Shown here one piece after another: positions 15,736-24,644 of a stretch of DNA of 64,000 nucleotides. The stretch's first letter is position 1, and each line of letters begins with the position of its first letter. The stretch is from Phototrophicus methaneseepsis (GTDB taxonomy: Bacteria; Chloroflexota; Anaerolineae; Aggregatilineales; Phototrophicaceae), in assembly GCF_015500095.1 (NCBI RefSeq), contig NZ_CP062983.1, positions 682,001-746,000 of the forward strand, read 5' to 3'. The translations under genes were made by a program, and so were the position numbers. A model generated the notes under the pieces. That model had not been told where the DNA came from, did no database searches, and worked only from the letters and a program-made list of their open reading frames with translations.

Positions 15736-17143
15736 GGCGTGTTACATTCTCCAATTTCATCGGTAAGCCGACGACAAACGTCGCGCCACCGCCGGGCGTA
15801 TCTTCGACATCCAGATGCCCATGATGAGCTTCTATAATGCCTTTGGCAATGGGCAGCCCCAGCCCCACATGCCCGCCACCAGGACTGTGATAAAAAGGCT
15901 CCATCATACGCAAACGATCATCTTCTGAAATTGACGCGCCATGATTGATGATCCGTACCAGCACCTCATCAGTTCCGACGCTTCCTTCCAGGCGGATACA
16001 GGAATCTTCCGGCTCATACCGCAGGGAATTATCAATGAGGTTATGCATCGCCTGTAAAAACAGGCCATAATCCAGGGGTACCAGCGGCATATCCTCTGGA
16101 AAAGCAATTTCGACGCGTTCCTGTCCGGTCAACTGCCAGACACGTGCCGCCACATCGCCCGCGACTTCTTCAAGCGAGTTCAGCTCCAGATTGAGCGAGA
16201 GAGCGCCAGCCTGCAAACGAGAAAAATCTAAGAGGTTACCCACAAGGTTATTGAGATGGTCCGCTTCCTGCTCAATCCCTTGGGCAATGTCCGTCCGTTC
16301 CTGAGCAGCCATTTTATGCCCTAATGTCTGTAAATTACTGGCCGATGTCTTGATAATCGTGATCGGCGTACGCAGATCGTGCGAAACAGCGTGCAAAATG
16401 GCCGTTTTCAGGCGGTCTGCTTCTTCATACTGGTGACTGATGCGGGCTTGTTCTGCCAGTTCAATACGATGAACAGCCATCGCGGCCTGCGTCACACAGG
16501 TGTTGACCAACTGTGACTGCTGGTCACTCAGGGCATAAGGGAATATGACGCAAACAGTCCCAAAAATCCGGTTTGCCGCCTGCAACAGCAAATAATACGT
16601 CATCTCGCCCGTTGGCACTGTAGCGGCTGACTGTTGCGTTGGCGGCTCTTTTTCAACGGCCTCTGGCAATATAGAGACAAACCTGGCATTGAGGTCTTCC
16701 AGCAGCACACGATTCAGCGCCTGATGCACTTCTTCAATGGCATTGGTCTGGTTCATAAGGCCCGTTAGCTTATAAAGAATGGTCTGTTCCCTGGCCCGCT
16801 GGCTGGCGACTTCAGCCTGTAAACGCGCCCGCGCGCCCAATTGTCCGGAGAGCGTCGCCACGCCGATGAAAACTAGCAGATCAATCACATCACGCGTATC
16901 TGCCACCAGGAATGTGTAGTAAGGCCGCGTCAGGAAGAAGTTAATCGTCAGGAAGCTGCTAAAAGCGGCAGTCGTGGCGGAGTACGTTCCCAGGCGAATA
17001 GCGACAATCAACACATACAGGATGTACAGCATTGTAAAGTTCGCAAGCGTCAGCGTCTCGCGCAAACTCCAGGCCAGCAGGGTCAGCATCACAAAGCCAA
17101 CCAGAGCGCCCACGTACTTATTCAATCGCCATGTCTTATTCAT
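15710..17143 (-). CDS. KdpD-like sensor histidine kinase, short form
   Basis: The 477-residue membrane kinase starts with four closely packed hydrophobic spans (about residues 10-100), the DUF4118 membrane unit of KdpD. A GAF-like segment (about 125-230) follows, then a HisKA dimerisation helix with His255 in VSHDLRTP and a HATPase domain with NLIDNSLRYEP (N box) and GGGHVGLGLPIAKG (G box). Classical KdpD carries an N-terminal KdpD domain with a Walker motif and a Usp domain, about 400 residues in all; both are absent. It overlaps the downstream KdpE-like regulator by 26 bases. A separate Usp-like protein is encoded nearby. Potassium, turgor or ionic strength sensing is inferred from the family. 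Confidence 0.92.
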   Translation of the reverse strand: MNKTWRLNKYVGALVGFVMLTLLAWSLRETLTLANFTMLYILYVLIVAIRLGTYSATTAAFSSFLTINFFLTRPYYTFLVADTRDVIDLLVFIGVATLSGQLGARARLQAEVASQRAREQTILYKLTGLMNQTNAIEEVHQALNRVLLEDLNARFVSILPEAVEKEPPTQQSAATVPTGEMTYYLLLQAANRIFGTVCVIFPYALSDQQSQLVNTCVTQAAMAVHRIELAEQARISHQYEEADRLKTAILHAVSHDLRTPITIIKTSASNLQTLGHKMAAQERTDIAQGIEQEADHLNNLVGNLLDFSRLQAGALSLNLELNSLEEVAGDVAARVWQLTGQERVEIAFPEDMPLVPLDYGLFLQAMHNLIDNSLRYEPEDSCIRLEGSVGTDEVLVRIINHGASISEDDRLRMMEPFYHSPGGGHVGLGLPIAKGIIEAHHGHLDVEDTPGGGATFVVGLPMKLENVTRHEVENTRC

Positions 17144-17419
17144 GACATTATCGCTTCACAACACCATCAATCATCACATCAGGCATCTATAGGCTACGCT
17201 ATACCCTCTCAATTTTATCGGAATAAGTCGCGACGTATAGCGATCTTGATACTTTCCTGATGCCTTTGGTGCGATCTCTGAGGCTGCAACCATTGAATTA
17301 CACACAGACGACCGCGGCACTATATGTCGGGTCGTCTGATGGGATGGTGGTATTTCTCTATGGAAGGGGTAACAGCAGCGACCCGTTAAATCGCGCGAGA
17401 GCCGCTATTTATCGGCTGT

Positions 17420-18379
17420 TTAATCCGGTTCATGGCCTTCGTGGATGAGCATCCGCCCCAAACTGCGATCCGCCGCATAAGGGATGTAGCCATGCGCCCG
17501 TGATTTTGTATAAGCATCCGCGATGTGCTCCGGGTACAGGCTGTAGTCCACCACAAGGACGAGCTTACCCGCATCCACCCATTCATCGAGCATCGCTTCA
17601 CGTTGTGCAGTCCATGCTGTATCCGAGAGTGCATTATCACGCGGATAACCGTAATGCAAACTCTCTACGAGTATGCCTGTGACGGCTTCCATGTAGCCGG
17701 ATTCCGGGAAGCGCAAAGGAATATCCTCGCCGTTGATGGTGAATACACCAAATTCCGGGGAGCGCGTGCGGGCATGTTCCGTGATCGCCATCACGAAATC
17801 GACCATCTCAGCATAGGCTGTTTCACGGCCTTGTTCCTCGTAATAGGTCGCCGCATCGACACGATCCAACAGCACACCATCGAAGCCCATATCAATAATG
17901 CGGTCCAGATAGGCATCCGCCCCCGTCAGGATGATTTCCTGCCATTGGGGGTCCCAATAGTGAACCCAAATATCGCCTGCCCACATACCATCTGGCTCAT
18001 CGGCCCAATCAGGGAACTGCTCGCTATCGCGCCGCCATTCTGGCTGCCAGTAATATTGGAAGGTCGCCGCCTGCCCAATACTCATGTAAGCAACGACGAG
18101 CTTATCACCACCTTCACTATGACGCAGAGCCTCAATATTTTCTGGGCTGTTGCCTGCGAGGGCGATATCCGCAATCACCAGGTCATAAGCCGTCGGTGCC
18201 AGACGCTCCGCCCGTGCTCGCTGCAATTGAATAATATAATCATTAACCGCTTGCCAATCGCGTTCTGGCGGGGAGGATGGCGTATCTTCCTGCGCGACAA
18301 TGTGCACCGAGAACAGTCCTACGCAAATGACACTGAACAAGACGACTATGCGCCGTAGTTTCTTCAAGCGTAACGTCAT
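17420..18379 (-). CDS. Secreted GH114-like glycosidase (endo-alpha-1,4-polygalactosaminidase family)
   Basis: The 319-residue product starts at ATG 18379, preceded by GGGAGGTG; a longer frame to 18430 lacks such a site. The first 28 residues are a signal peptide ending HIVA-QED. The mature protein has the TIM-barrel pattern of the TM1410/MJ1477-type GH114 family: YDLVIADI near the start, VVAYMSIGQAA, then MGFDGVLLDRVDAATYY and VLVVDYSL. GH114 enzymes cut alpha-1,4-linked galactosamine polymers. It is the last gene of a leftward operon, 11 bases after a sugar ABC permease, and that operon is divergent from tagatose-pathway genes. The extracytoplasmic enzyme would provide oligosaccharides to the importer. 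The family is fairly sure; the substrate is inferred partly from the neighbours. Confidence 0.78.
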   Translation of the reverse strand: MTLRLKKLRRIVVLFSVICVGLFSVHIVAQEDTPSSPPERDWQAVNDYIIQLQRARAERLAPTAYDLVIADIALAGNSPENIEALRHSEGGDKLVVAYMSIGQAATFQYYWQPEWRRDSEQFPDWADEPDGMWAGDIWVHYWDPQWQEIILTGADAYLDRIIDMGFDGVLLDRVDAATYYEEQGRETAYAEMVDFVMAITEHARTRSPEFGVFTINGEDIPLRFPESGYMEAVTGILVESLHYGYPRDNALSDTAWTAQREAMLDEWVDAGKLVLVVDYSLYPEHIADAYTKSRAHGYIPYAADRSLGRMLIHEGHEPD

Positions 18380-18390
18380 CAGGCACCTCC

Positions 18391-19284
18391 CTACTTCAGG
18401 CCGGACATCGTAAAACCACGGACAATCCACCGCTGTAAGAAGAGGTAAACCACCAGGATAGGCATGACAATGAGCACGGAAGCGGCCATCTGCAAACCCA
18501 GGTTGGATGTGTGGCGGTCGTTATACCACGTCAGGATGATAGGCAATGTGCGCACGTCCACATCACGCAAAACAATCAGGGGCCACAAATAAGCATTCCA
18601 ATTGCTGATGAAGACCAGCGTGCCATAAGTCGCCATAGCTGGCATGATTTGTGGCAGCACAATTCTGAAGTAAATGCGCCACTCAGAAGCACCATCGACG
18701 CGCGCAGCATCCAATAGATCATCGGGGATACTGGCGATAAACTGCCGCATCAGGAAGATACCAAACGCATCAAACCAGCTCAGCGCCACCATGCCGATGA
18801 TATTATTCGTCAGGTTGAACTCCAACAAGATGAGATAAGACGGGATCATCGTCAGTTGGAACGGAATCATCATCGTCGCCAGGATATAAACATATAGCGC
18901 GCGCTTATAGCGAAAGTTGAACTTCGCAAAGACATAGCCAAAGATCGAGCTGGTGATGGACAAAGTAATGACGTTACCCACGGCGATGAAGGCACTGTTG
19001 AAGTAAAAGCGCCCAAGAGGGAGTGTCTCATCAGAGAGGATAGTCTCATAATTTTCTGTGGTGAATTCCCTGGGTAAAAAAGTCGTCTCTGCGGGGTTGA
19101 TGATCTCCGCATGGGTCTTGAACGAAGCGAGAATCGTCCAGATGAAAGGGATCAGCGTAATCAAACATCCCACCGTCAGGATGATGTAGACAATGAGATT
19201 TTCGCCAGAGAGAAGCCGCTTGCGATGGCGTACCGGCGTCACAGTTTGCTCAATCATGGGGTTATACAAAGAATCTGCTGACAT
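18391..19284 (-). CDS. ABC sugar importer, inner-membrane permease (MalG type)
   Basis: The 297-residue product has six hydrophobic spans and the cytoplasmic EAA loop DAARVDGASEWRIYFRIVLP that docks the ATPase. The start is set at ATG 19284 with TTGGGAG upstream; an in-frame TTG five codons earlier would overlap the stop of the preceding gene. Its stop-to-start gap to the partner permease is two bases, so the two are coupled. The short polar N-terminus (about 25 residues) and the C-terminal GFTMSGLK are typical of carbohydrate-uptake family 1 permeases. It works with the upstream permease and binding protein. No ATPase gene is in the window, which is common for this family when one MsmX-type ATPase serves several importers. 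Confidence 0.93.
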   Translation of the reverse strand: MSADSLYNPMIEQTVTPVRHRKRLLSGENLIVYIILTVGCLITLIPFIWTILASFKTHAEIINPAETTFLPREFTTENYETILSDETLPLGRFYFNSAFIAVGNVITLSITSSIFGYVFAKFNFRYKRALYVYILATMMIPFQLTMIPSYLILLEFNLTNNIIGMVALSWFDAFGIFLMRQFIASIPDDLLDAARVDGASEWRIYFRIVLPQIMPAMATYGTLVFISNWNAYLWPLIVLRDVDVRTLPIILTWYNDRHTSNLGLQMAASVLIVMPILVVYLFLQRWIVRGFTMSGLK

Positions 19285-19286
19285 GA

Positions 19287-20516
19287 TTAATACTCCCAAT
19301 CAGTCCGTAGGACCCGTGATTGAATAAAAGTAATGACCGCGATGAAGCCAAACATCACCACCGATATAGCCGCTGCCCAGCCCATGTTCTCGAACCGGAA
19401 GGCATTCTCATAAATATCCAGGACGAGAACCCGCGTCGGGCTGCTATCCGGCCTACCGGGGCCACCCTGCGTCATCACCTGGATGATGTCAAAGACCTGG
19501 AATGAAGAAATCACGGTCAGCACAGAAGTCAGCAGGATAGTGGGGCGTAAAAGCGGCAGTGTGATGTGCCAGAAAATCTGCAAAGAACTAGCCCCGTCGA
19601 CCCTGGCCGCCTCTTTAAAACTTTCTGAGATGCCCTGGAGGGCGGCAATGAAAATAACGAGGTTGTAGCCAAAGTCCTGCCATAAATATGCGATGACAAC
19701 AGCAAATAACGCCGCCGGGAACCCTAGAACCGTTGCTCGTTGGTCCTGTAACCACGCCACCGGGGCCAAGCCAATCTCACTAAAGACATTGTTTAATAAG
19801 CCATATTGAGCATGGAAGATATAGCCCCACATCACGGCCACCCCCACGCTAGAAGTCACGACAGGCAGGAAGTAGATTGTCCTAAAGACGGGTTTTAAGA
19901 GCCGATGCACAGATTCAATCATCACGGCGAGGGGGACCGTAATCATCAGGTTGAGCGGCAGCACCAGCGCCGTAAATGCCAGTGTATTCCCCATGCTATT
20001 ACGGAACGTCCGGCCATCACGGGTAGCGCTCAACATCGTCTGGAAGTGCTCCAGGCCAACGAAGGGATTGTTCCCCCCAAGCCCCAATATCGGCCCGCCA
20101 ATTTCGCGCGGGCTATAATCGAAAAATGCCAGAATAAACGCCCATAACAAGGGGAAAACGCTCAATATGAGCAAGTAGAACATTAACGGGGTAACGGTCC
20201 CTGCGACGAAGCCACGGTGTTGAATATGGGTCTTATCTGCTGCAGGTATCAGGAACCATAAAGGAATGAGCAGCACAAGCCCGCCAAGCATACTGGCCCA
20301 CGTAGCCAGGTTGGGCATGGGCCCATATAGTACCCACAGCAAGCCATAACCAAAGATCTGCCCAGAAGCCACCCCCACGACCAATCCCGTGACGGCCCCC
20401 CACCAGGGGTTGCGATTCCGGCGATCAAAAATCAGTGGGGTAATGCCACTTCCGACTACTGCCCAGATCATGAGCCAATACAGGCGAAATGCATGTAGGT
20501 CAATCCCATCCATCAT
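19287..20516 (-). CDS. ABC sugar importer permease (MalF type) with extra N-terminal membrane region
   Basis: The 409-residue product carries a normal MalF-like permease from about residue 105 onwards, with the EAA loop EAARVDGASSLQIFWHITLP and a typical end, FIQSRVLRTDWEY. Ahead of it are about 100 residues with three further hydrophobic segments (LYWLMIWAVVGSG, TGLVVGVASGQIFGYGLLWV, MLGGLVLLIPLWFLI) that most family members lack; these look like a small membrane module fused to the front. It follows the binding protein gene by about 200 bases and is coupled to the second permease. The function as importer subunit is sure, the role of the extension is unknown. Confidence 0.9.
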   Translation of the reverse strand: MMDGIDLHAFRLYWLMIWAVVGSGITPLIFDRRNRNPWWGAVTGLVVGVASGQIFGYGLLWVLYGPMPNLATWASMLGGLVLLIPLWFLIPAADKTHIQHRGFVAGTVTPLMFYLLILSVFPLLWAFILAFFDYSPREIGGPILGLGGNNPFVGLEHFQTMLSATRDGRTFRNSMGNTLAFTALVLPLNLMITVPLAVMIESVHRLLKPVFRTIYFLPVVTSSVGVAVMWGYIFHAQYGLLNNVFSEIGLAPVAWLQDQRATVLGFPAALFAVVIAYLWQDFGYNLVIFIAALQGISESFKEAARVDGASSLQIFWHITLPLLRPTILLTSVLTVISSFQVFDIIQVMTQGGPGRPDSSPTRVLVLDIYENAFRFENMGWAAAISVVMFGFIAVITFIQSRVLRTDWEY

Positions 20517-20719
20517 CGTTTACTTTTCCGTTCCGCAGCATTCACATCACGAGAGTGGATCAGACGGGAAGATGACAAACATACTGCCATGCAGCTCACC
20601 TTCCCCTGATTGGTGGTACCGGCTTGTTCGCGCTTTTTGGATAAGCGCTGGCCCGCTCTTGTGGGTTGAACCCGCCTGAGCAGACCAGCCTACTTTGTCC
20701 AAGGTGTCGTCTTTAATGC

Positions 20720-21979
20720 CTATTCAAAAGAAGCGTTCGCATCTTCTTCGATGTAGATCAGGGCATCTTCGACGCTCAGCATCCCTTGCAGTGTATCGAG
20801 AATAGTTGGGTAGATAATGTCGTAGAAAACCAGGTCACGATCTGGCATCTCGCCAATGTATTGGCCGTATTCCAATTCAGGCAGGACAGCCTCTAACCAG
20901 GGTAGTTCACTTAAGAGCTGGCTGGTGTAGTCTTCATTTTCGACGAGTTCGCGCAGGGCCGGGATTGTGCCAGAGCCAATATTCCATTGCAGGGCGTTTT
21001 CAGCATTGGTTGTGGCAAACTGGACGAAATCCCAGGCGACATCGGCATTGCTGCTATTCTGGGAAACGCTCAGCCCCCAGCCGGAATCCGCAGCAAAAAC
21101 AGGTTCCTCGCCGAAGCTCGGCAAAGCCACATAATCAAACTCACCAAAATCGGGGAAATCCGCCAGACCATACTGCACGGCCCAAGGGCCAATCAGCACC
21201 ATAGAAGCCTGATCCGTAAAGAAGGCGCTGCCGCCCCAATTGGCGGAATCATTGAATAACACGGGGTCAACAATACCGGCCTCGACCATATTCACCATGT
21301 GCTGCAAAGAAGCCTGCGCTTCTGGCGTATTGAAGGTGAATGCGCTCATGTCTTCGTTCCAGTAGCTGCCGCCATTCTGCAAAATACCCGCCAGGAAGGC
21401 GAACGTAATGGCGTCTGCATTGGTGAAGTGATACCCCGTCACCGTCATCGCGCCATCTTCGCCCGTCTGGGTAAGGGCTTGAGCATCACTGAGGAAGGCA
21501 TCCCAGGTTTCCCAGGTGGGCGGGTAGGCCAGCCCTGCGGCCTCGAACATAGCCTGATTCGTCAGAACAGCACCATATTCGAGATTAAATTCCTGCGGCA
21601 AGCCATAGACAGCATCACCACATGTATAGCCGTCCATTGGCGCTTCGAAGAACACCGACGTATCCACCAGCCCATCAGGCATCGGGGCGAGGCGTTCCGA
21701 ATAGCTGCATACCCAGGAGCCAAACAGGCCCAGGATATCGGCTTCGTCACCAGCAGGCATGGCCGTCTGCAACGTCTGAATGTATAGATCGTATTCAAAC
21801 GTCTCCATTTCGATGGTGACATTGGGGTTTTCCGCCATGTAGGCGTCAATCAATGCCTGTGTTGCGGCGTTAAATGCCCCTTCCTGATGTGCCCATAAAC
21901 GTAATGTGATCTCATCCTGTGCGGAGACGCCAAAACTCAAAACCAGCAGTGCGAGCAGCAAACCTGTAAGTTTTTTCAT
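20720..21979 (-). CDS. Sugar-binding protein of an ABC importer
   Basis: The 419-residue product has a signal peptide ending LSFGVSA-QDE with no lipobox cysteine, then the two-lobed fold of family 1 solute-binding proteins (ITLRLWAHQEG; NPNVTIEMETF; YGLPQEFNLEYGAVLTNQAMFEAAG; PPTWETWDAFLSDAQAL). A strong AAGGAGG ribosome-binding site precedes the ATG. Without a lipid anchor, the protein must be held by its N-terminal hydrophobic segment or be free in a periplasm-like space. It leads the operon of two permeases and the GH114-like enzyme and probably binds the oligosaccharides released by that enzyme; aromatic residues such as Trp in LRLWAH and SGWGLS would suit sugar stacking. Confidence 0.92.
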   Translation of the reverse strand: MKKLTGLLLALLVLSFGVSAQDEITLRLWAHQEGAFNAATQALIDAYMAENPNVTIEMETFEYDLYIQTLQTAMPAGDEADILGLFGSWVCSYSERLAPMPDGLVDTSVFFEAPMDGYTCGDAVYGLPQEFNLEYGAVLTNQAMFEAAGLAYPPTWETWDAFLSDAQALTQTGEDGAMTVTGYHFTNADAITFAFLAGILQNGGSYWNEDMSAFTFNTPEAQASLQHMVNMVEAGIVDPVLFNDSANWGGSAFFTDQASMVLIGPWAVQYGLADFPDFGEFDYVALPSFGEEPVFAADSGWGLSVSQNSSNADVAWDFVQFATTNAENALQWNIGSGTIPALRELVENEDYTSQLLSELPWLEAVLPELEYGQYIGEMPDRDLVFYDIIYPTILDTLQGMLSVEDALIYIEEDANASFE

Positions 21980-22113
21980 GGTTTTTCCTCCTTAATTAGA
22001 TAGGGATTGGGTATTCGGTCGGGGCAACTGTCAATAAAAGCCTCCATCTGGCAAGTGATTAAGTGATTATCAAAGCACCTTCAAACGTCGTCATTCAAAC
22101 GCCCTCAGGTGGC

Positions 22114-23148
22114 TTATCCCAATGAAACGCCGTCCTGCAAATGCACCACAGACGCAAGGTTACGCGGCTGATCGGGGTTCAGGTTCTTTTGAGCGGCGCG
22201 GGAGAAAGCAAGCCACTGTATAAGCGGCATATACTGCACCATGTGCGGTGTCGAGTGTTCCAGGTTGATTCGGTAATCTGCTTCAGCATGTGGTGCAATA
22301 CACAGGGTGGTTGCACCCAGGCCAGCCATCTGTATCAGCACTTCTTTCCCTGCTTGATAGTCGTTTTCCCCGAATAAGCCAACGACGAGGGTCTGTTCAT
22401 CAACCATAGACATAGGGCCATGCCGGAACTCTAGCGGGTGATAAGCTTCTGCATGGGTGAGTGACATTTCCTTCATCTTCAACATGGCTTCTGACGCGAT
22501 GCCAAACTGAGGGCCGCTCCCCAGGTAAAAGTATTGGTTGAATTTTTCCGGGTTGCTATAAGGGCTCGCAAAGGCATGTAGATTTTCGATTGCGTCATGG
22601 GTCAGTGCATATGTGACCGACTCGATAGGGGCCCCACTCAGGATATTGATCATACCCTCCACGAGTACCAGCATGGATGAGAACGACCGCGTCTGAGCGA
22701 CGCTCTCTTCCTGGCCTGCTGGTGCGACAAGTACCAGGCTCGCCAGATCATTGAGCGGGCGATTGTCATAACACGTGATGGCGACGATGTGATCGCCGTA
22801 ACGCTTCTGGAAGTCGCGCGCAGCCAGAACTGTCTCTGTCGTCTCCGCGGAGCGCGAGATTGTGATGAGCAGCGGGCGTTTTCCTTCTATATAGACGCTG
22901 CCCGGATTGAGGAGTAACTCCGAAGCGGGCACAGCGCGCGACAACACACCGAGCTTTGTCTGCATCAGGTTCGCTGCTGTCAACGAGAGGTAATGAGTCG
23001 AACCACAGCCAGTAAAAATAATGTAATCGTATGGGTTGCCCTGCCAGAAATCTTGAATAGCACCTTGTTGTTGATGCAACGTCTGGAGTGCATTATTCCA
23101 GGCATCCAACTGAGTGGCGATTTCTTTCTGCGTATAGCTTGCTGGCAT
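22114..23148 (-). CDS. SIS-domain sugar-phosphate isomerase/deaminase (AgaS-like)
   Basis: The 344-residue product starts at ATG 23148 behind AGGAAGG; an upstream ATG in the same frame lacks a site. It contains two SIS domains (about residues 25-170 and 190-335), with sugar-phosphate-binding serines in TGCGSTHYLS and ITISRSAETTETV and the catalytic-type motif EFRHGPMSMVD. The same pattern occurs in the isomerase half of GlmS and in AgaS, which converts galactosamine 6-phosphate to tagatose 6-phosphate with release of ammonia. It heads the leftward arm and faces the GH4, kinase and aldolase genes across a shared promoter region. A glucosamine 6-phosphate, fructosamine or sulfoquinovose isomerase activity is possible; the LacC/LacD partners favour tagatose 6-phosphate as product. 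Confidence 0.82.
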   Translation of the reverse strand: MPASYTQKEIATQLDAWNNALQTLHQQQGAIQDFWQGNPYDYIIFTGCGSTHYLSLTAANLMQTKLGVLSRAVPASELLLNPGSVYIEGKRPLLITISRSAETTETVLAARDFQKRYGDHIVAITCYDNRPLNDLASLVLVAPAGQEESVAQTRSFSSMLVLVEGMINILSGAPIESVTYALTHDAIENLHAFASPYSNPEKFNQYFYLGSGPQFGIASEAMLKMKEMSLTHAEAYHPLEFRHGPMSMVDEQTLVVGLFGENDYQAGKEVLIQMAGLGATTLCIAPHAEADYRINLEHSTPHMVQYMPLIQWLAFSRAAQKNLNPDQPRNLASVVHLQDGVSLG

Positions 23149-23191
23149 TATAACCTTCCTGAATAGGTAAGCGCTCACAAACGCGCGCGCT

Positions 23192-23274
23192 ATTTGATTG
23201 TTTTTATTAAATTAGCATTATTTTCATTGACTTTCAATCATTATATCGATAATATTGATCGAAAACAATCAAAT
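23192..23274. promoter_or_regulatory. Back-to-back divergent promoters with mirrored 13-bp operator halves
   Basis: ATTTGATTGTTTT at 23192-23204 and its exact reverse complement AAAACAATCAAAT at 23262-23274 flank two promoters. Rightward: TTGACT (23227-23232), 17 bases, TAATAT (23250-23255). Leftward: TTGAAA (complement of 23232-23237), 17 bases, TAATTT (complement of 23209-23214). Each 13-bp copy falls just after a -10 box, at the expected transcription start, where a repressor would block initiation. The DeoR-family protein of this cluster is the obvious candidate. Confidence 0.65.
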
Positions 23275-23308
23275 TTGCTCAAAAAACGCTCGTCAAGGTG
23301 TGTGCAAT

Positions 23309-24619
23309 ATGACCAAAATCGCCTTTGTTGGTGCAGGAAGTGCTGTCTTTACGTATGAAATCATGACGGACATCTTGCAAACCCCCGGCCTCGACACCGG
23401 TACGATCGCATTGGTTGATATTGATGCTGAACGGCTTGAGCTTGCGCATCAAATTACGGAGAAAGTCGTCGCACTCAGCGGCAGGCAGTGGACGGTCGAA
23501 GCATCGGTAGACCGGACCCAAGTCATCCAGGATACGAATTATCTCATTAACACAATTGAGGTCGCTGGTTTAGAGAACGTCCGCCATGACTTCGATATTC
23601 CGATGAAATACGGGGTCAATCAGTGTATTGGTGATACGATCGGCCCAGGGGGCATTTTCAAGGCATTGCGCACCCTCCCGGCATGGATTGACATTCTGCA
23701 TGATACGGAGCGTCTGGCACCGGATGCGCTCGTCATGAATTACACCAACCCCATGTCACTGACCTGTTTAACGGGGGTGCGGGCCTCATCGCTGCCAATT
23801 GTCGGCCTGTGCCATTCCATTCAGCACACATCGGAACAACTCGCGGAGTATCTAGGCATCCCACACCAGGAGCTGAAGTATCGAGCAGCCGGGGTCAATC
23901 ATCTGGCGTGGCTGGTGGATCTCACTCATAATGGCGAGGATATGTATCCCCTCCTGAGAGAGAAGGCCAAGGACCCCGCTATCTATGAACAGGATCCGAT
24001 TCGCTTTGAGATGATGCTGCATCTGGGGGCCTTTGTGACAGAAAGCAGCGGTCATTCTTCAGAATATACCCCTTACTTCCGTAAGCGCCCGGACCTCGTA
24101 GAAAAATATACGCGCCCGGAATACCTGGGTGAAACGGGCTTCTATGCCAACAATTGGCCCACATGGCGCCAGGAATCCGATGATTGGATCCGGCAGATGC
24201 TGGCCGGGGAAGAAGAAATCGAGTTGGAGCGCGGCCCCGAATATGCTTCCTATATCATCGAAGCGATGGAATTCGATAAGCCGACGGTGATTTATGGCAA
24301 CGTACCCAATACCGACCTGGTAACTAATTTACCGCGTGATGGTGTCGTTGAAGTGGCCTGCCTTGTGAACCAGAATGGCATTCAGCCGACGCACTTTGGC
24401 GAATTACCGACCCAATTAGCCGCTCTGGATCAGGCCCATATGGCTGTGCATGATCTGGTCGCACAGGCCGTCCTGGAACAGAACCGTGAAGCAGCCTTTT
24501 ATGCACTCATGCTCGATCCGTTAACAGCGGCAGTCTGCTCCCCTGCTGAAATCCGGCAGATGTTCGATGAAATGTCCGTTGCCGAAGCCCCTTACCTACC
24601 AGAATGGATGCAGCAGTAA
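23309..24619 (+). CDS. Glycoside hydrolase family 4 (NAD- and Mn-dependent alpha-glycosidase)
   Basis: The 436-residue product begins MTKIAFVGAGSAVFTYE, the NAD-binding Rossmann loop of GH4, from ATG 23309 with AAGGTG upstream. Metal-binding residues are in GLCHS (Cys168, His169) and GVNHLAW (Asn197, His198), and NPMS follows the family pattern, as in AglA and MelA. GH4 enzymes oxidise C3 of the sugar to allow elimination of the glycosidic bond, so they can cut unusual alpha- and beta-linked substrates. It is intracellular (no signal peptide) and leads the rightward arm opposite the SIS gene. In this context it would split imported galactosamine oligosaccharides. Alpha-galactosidase, alpha-glucosidase or NAD-dependent sulfoquinovosidase (GH188-related) are alternatives. 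Confidence 0.9.
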   Translation: MTKIAFVGAGSAVFTYEIMTDILQTPGLDTGTIALVDIDAERLELAHQITEKVVALSGRQWTVEASVDRTQVIQDTNYLINTIEVAGLENVRHDFDIPMKYGVNQCIGDTIGPGGIFKALRTLPAWIDILHDTERLAPDALVMNYTNPMSLTCLTGVRASSLPIVGLCHSIQHTSEQLAEYLGIPHQELKYRAAGVNHLAWLVDLTHNGEDMYPLLREKAKDPAIYEQDPIRFEMMLHLGAFVTESSGHSSEYTPYFRKRPDLVEKYTRPEYLGETGFYANNWPTWRQESDDWIRQMLAGEEEIELERGPEYASYIIEAMEFDKPTVIYGNVPNTDLVTNLPRDGVVEVACLVNQNGIQPTHFGELPTQLAALDQAHMAVHDLVAQAVLEQNREAAFYALMLDPLTAAVCSPAEIRQMFDEMSVAEAPYLPEWMQQ

Positions 24620-24644
24620 GGGCAGCAGTAAAGGGGAGCGTTCA

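Noticed and set aside
17525-18358. A 277-residue frame antisense to the GH114-like gene
   Set aside because: No ribosome-binding site and no family pattern; the sense frame has a signal peptide, a conserved fold and operon context.
20640-20690. A GGGTT-GAACCC stem resembling a tRNA T-arm
   Set aside because: No acceptor, D or anticodon arm can be built around it; it is only a short inverted repeat.
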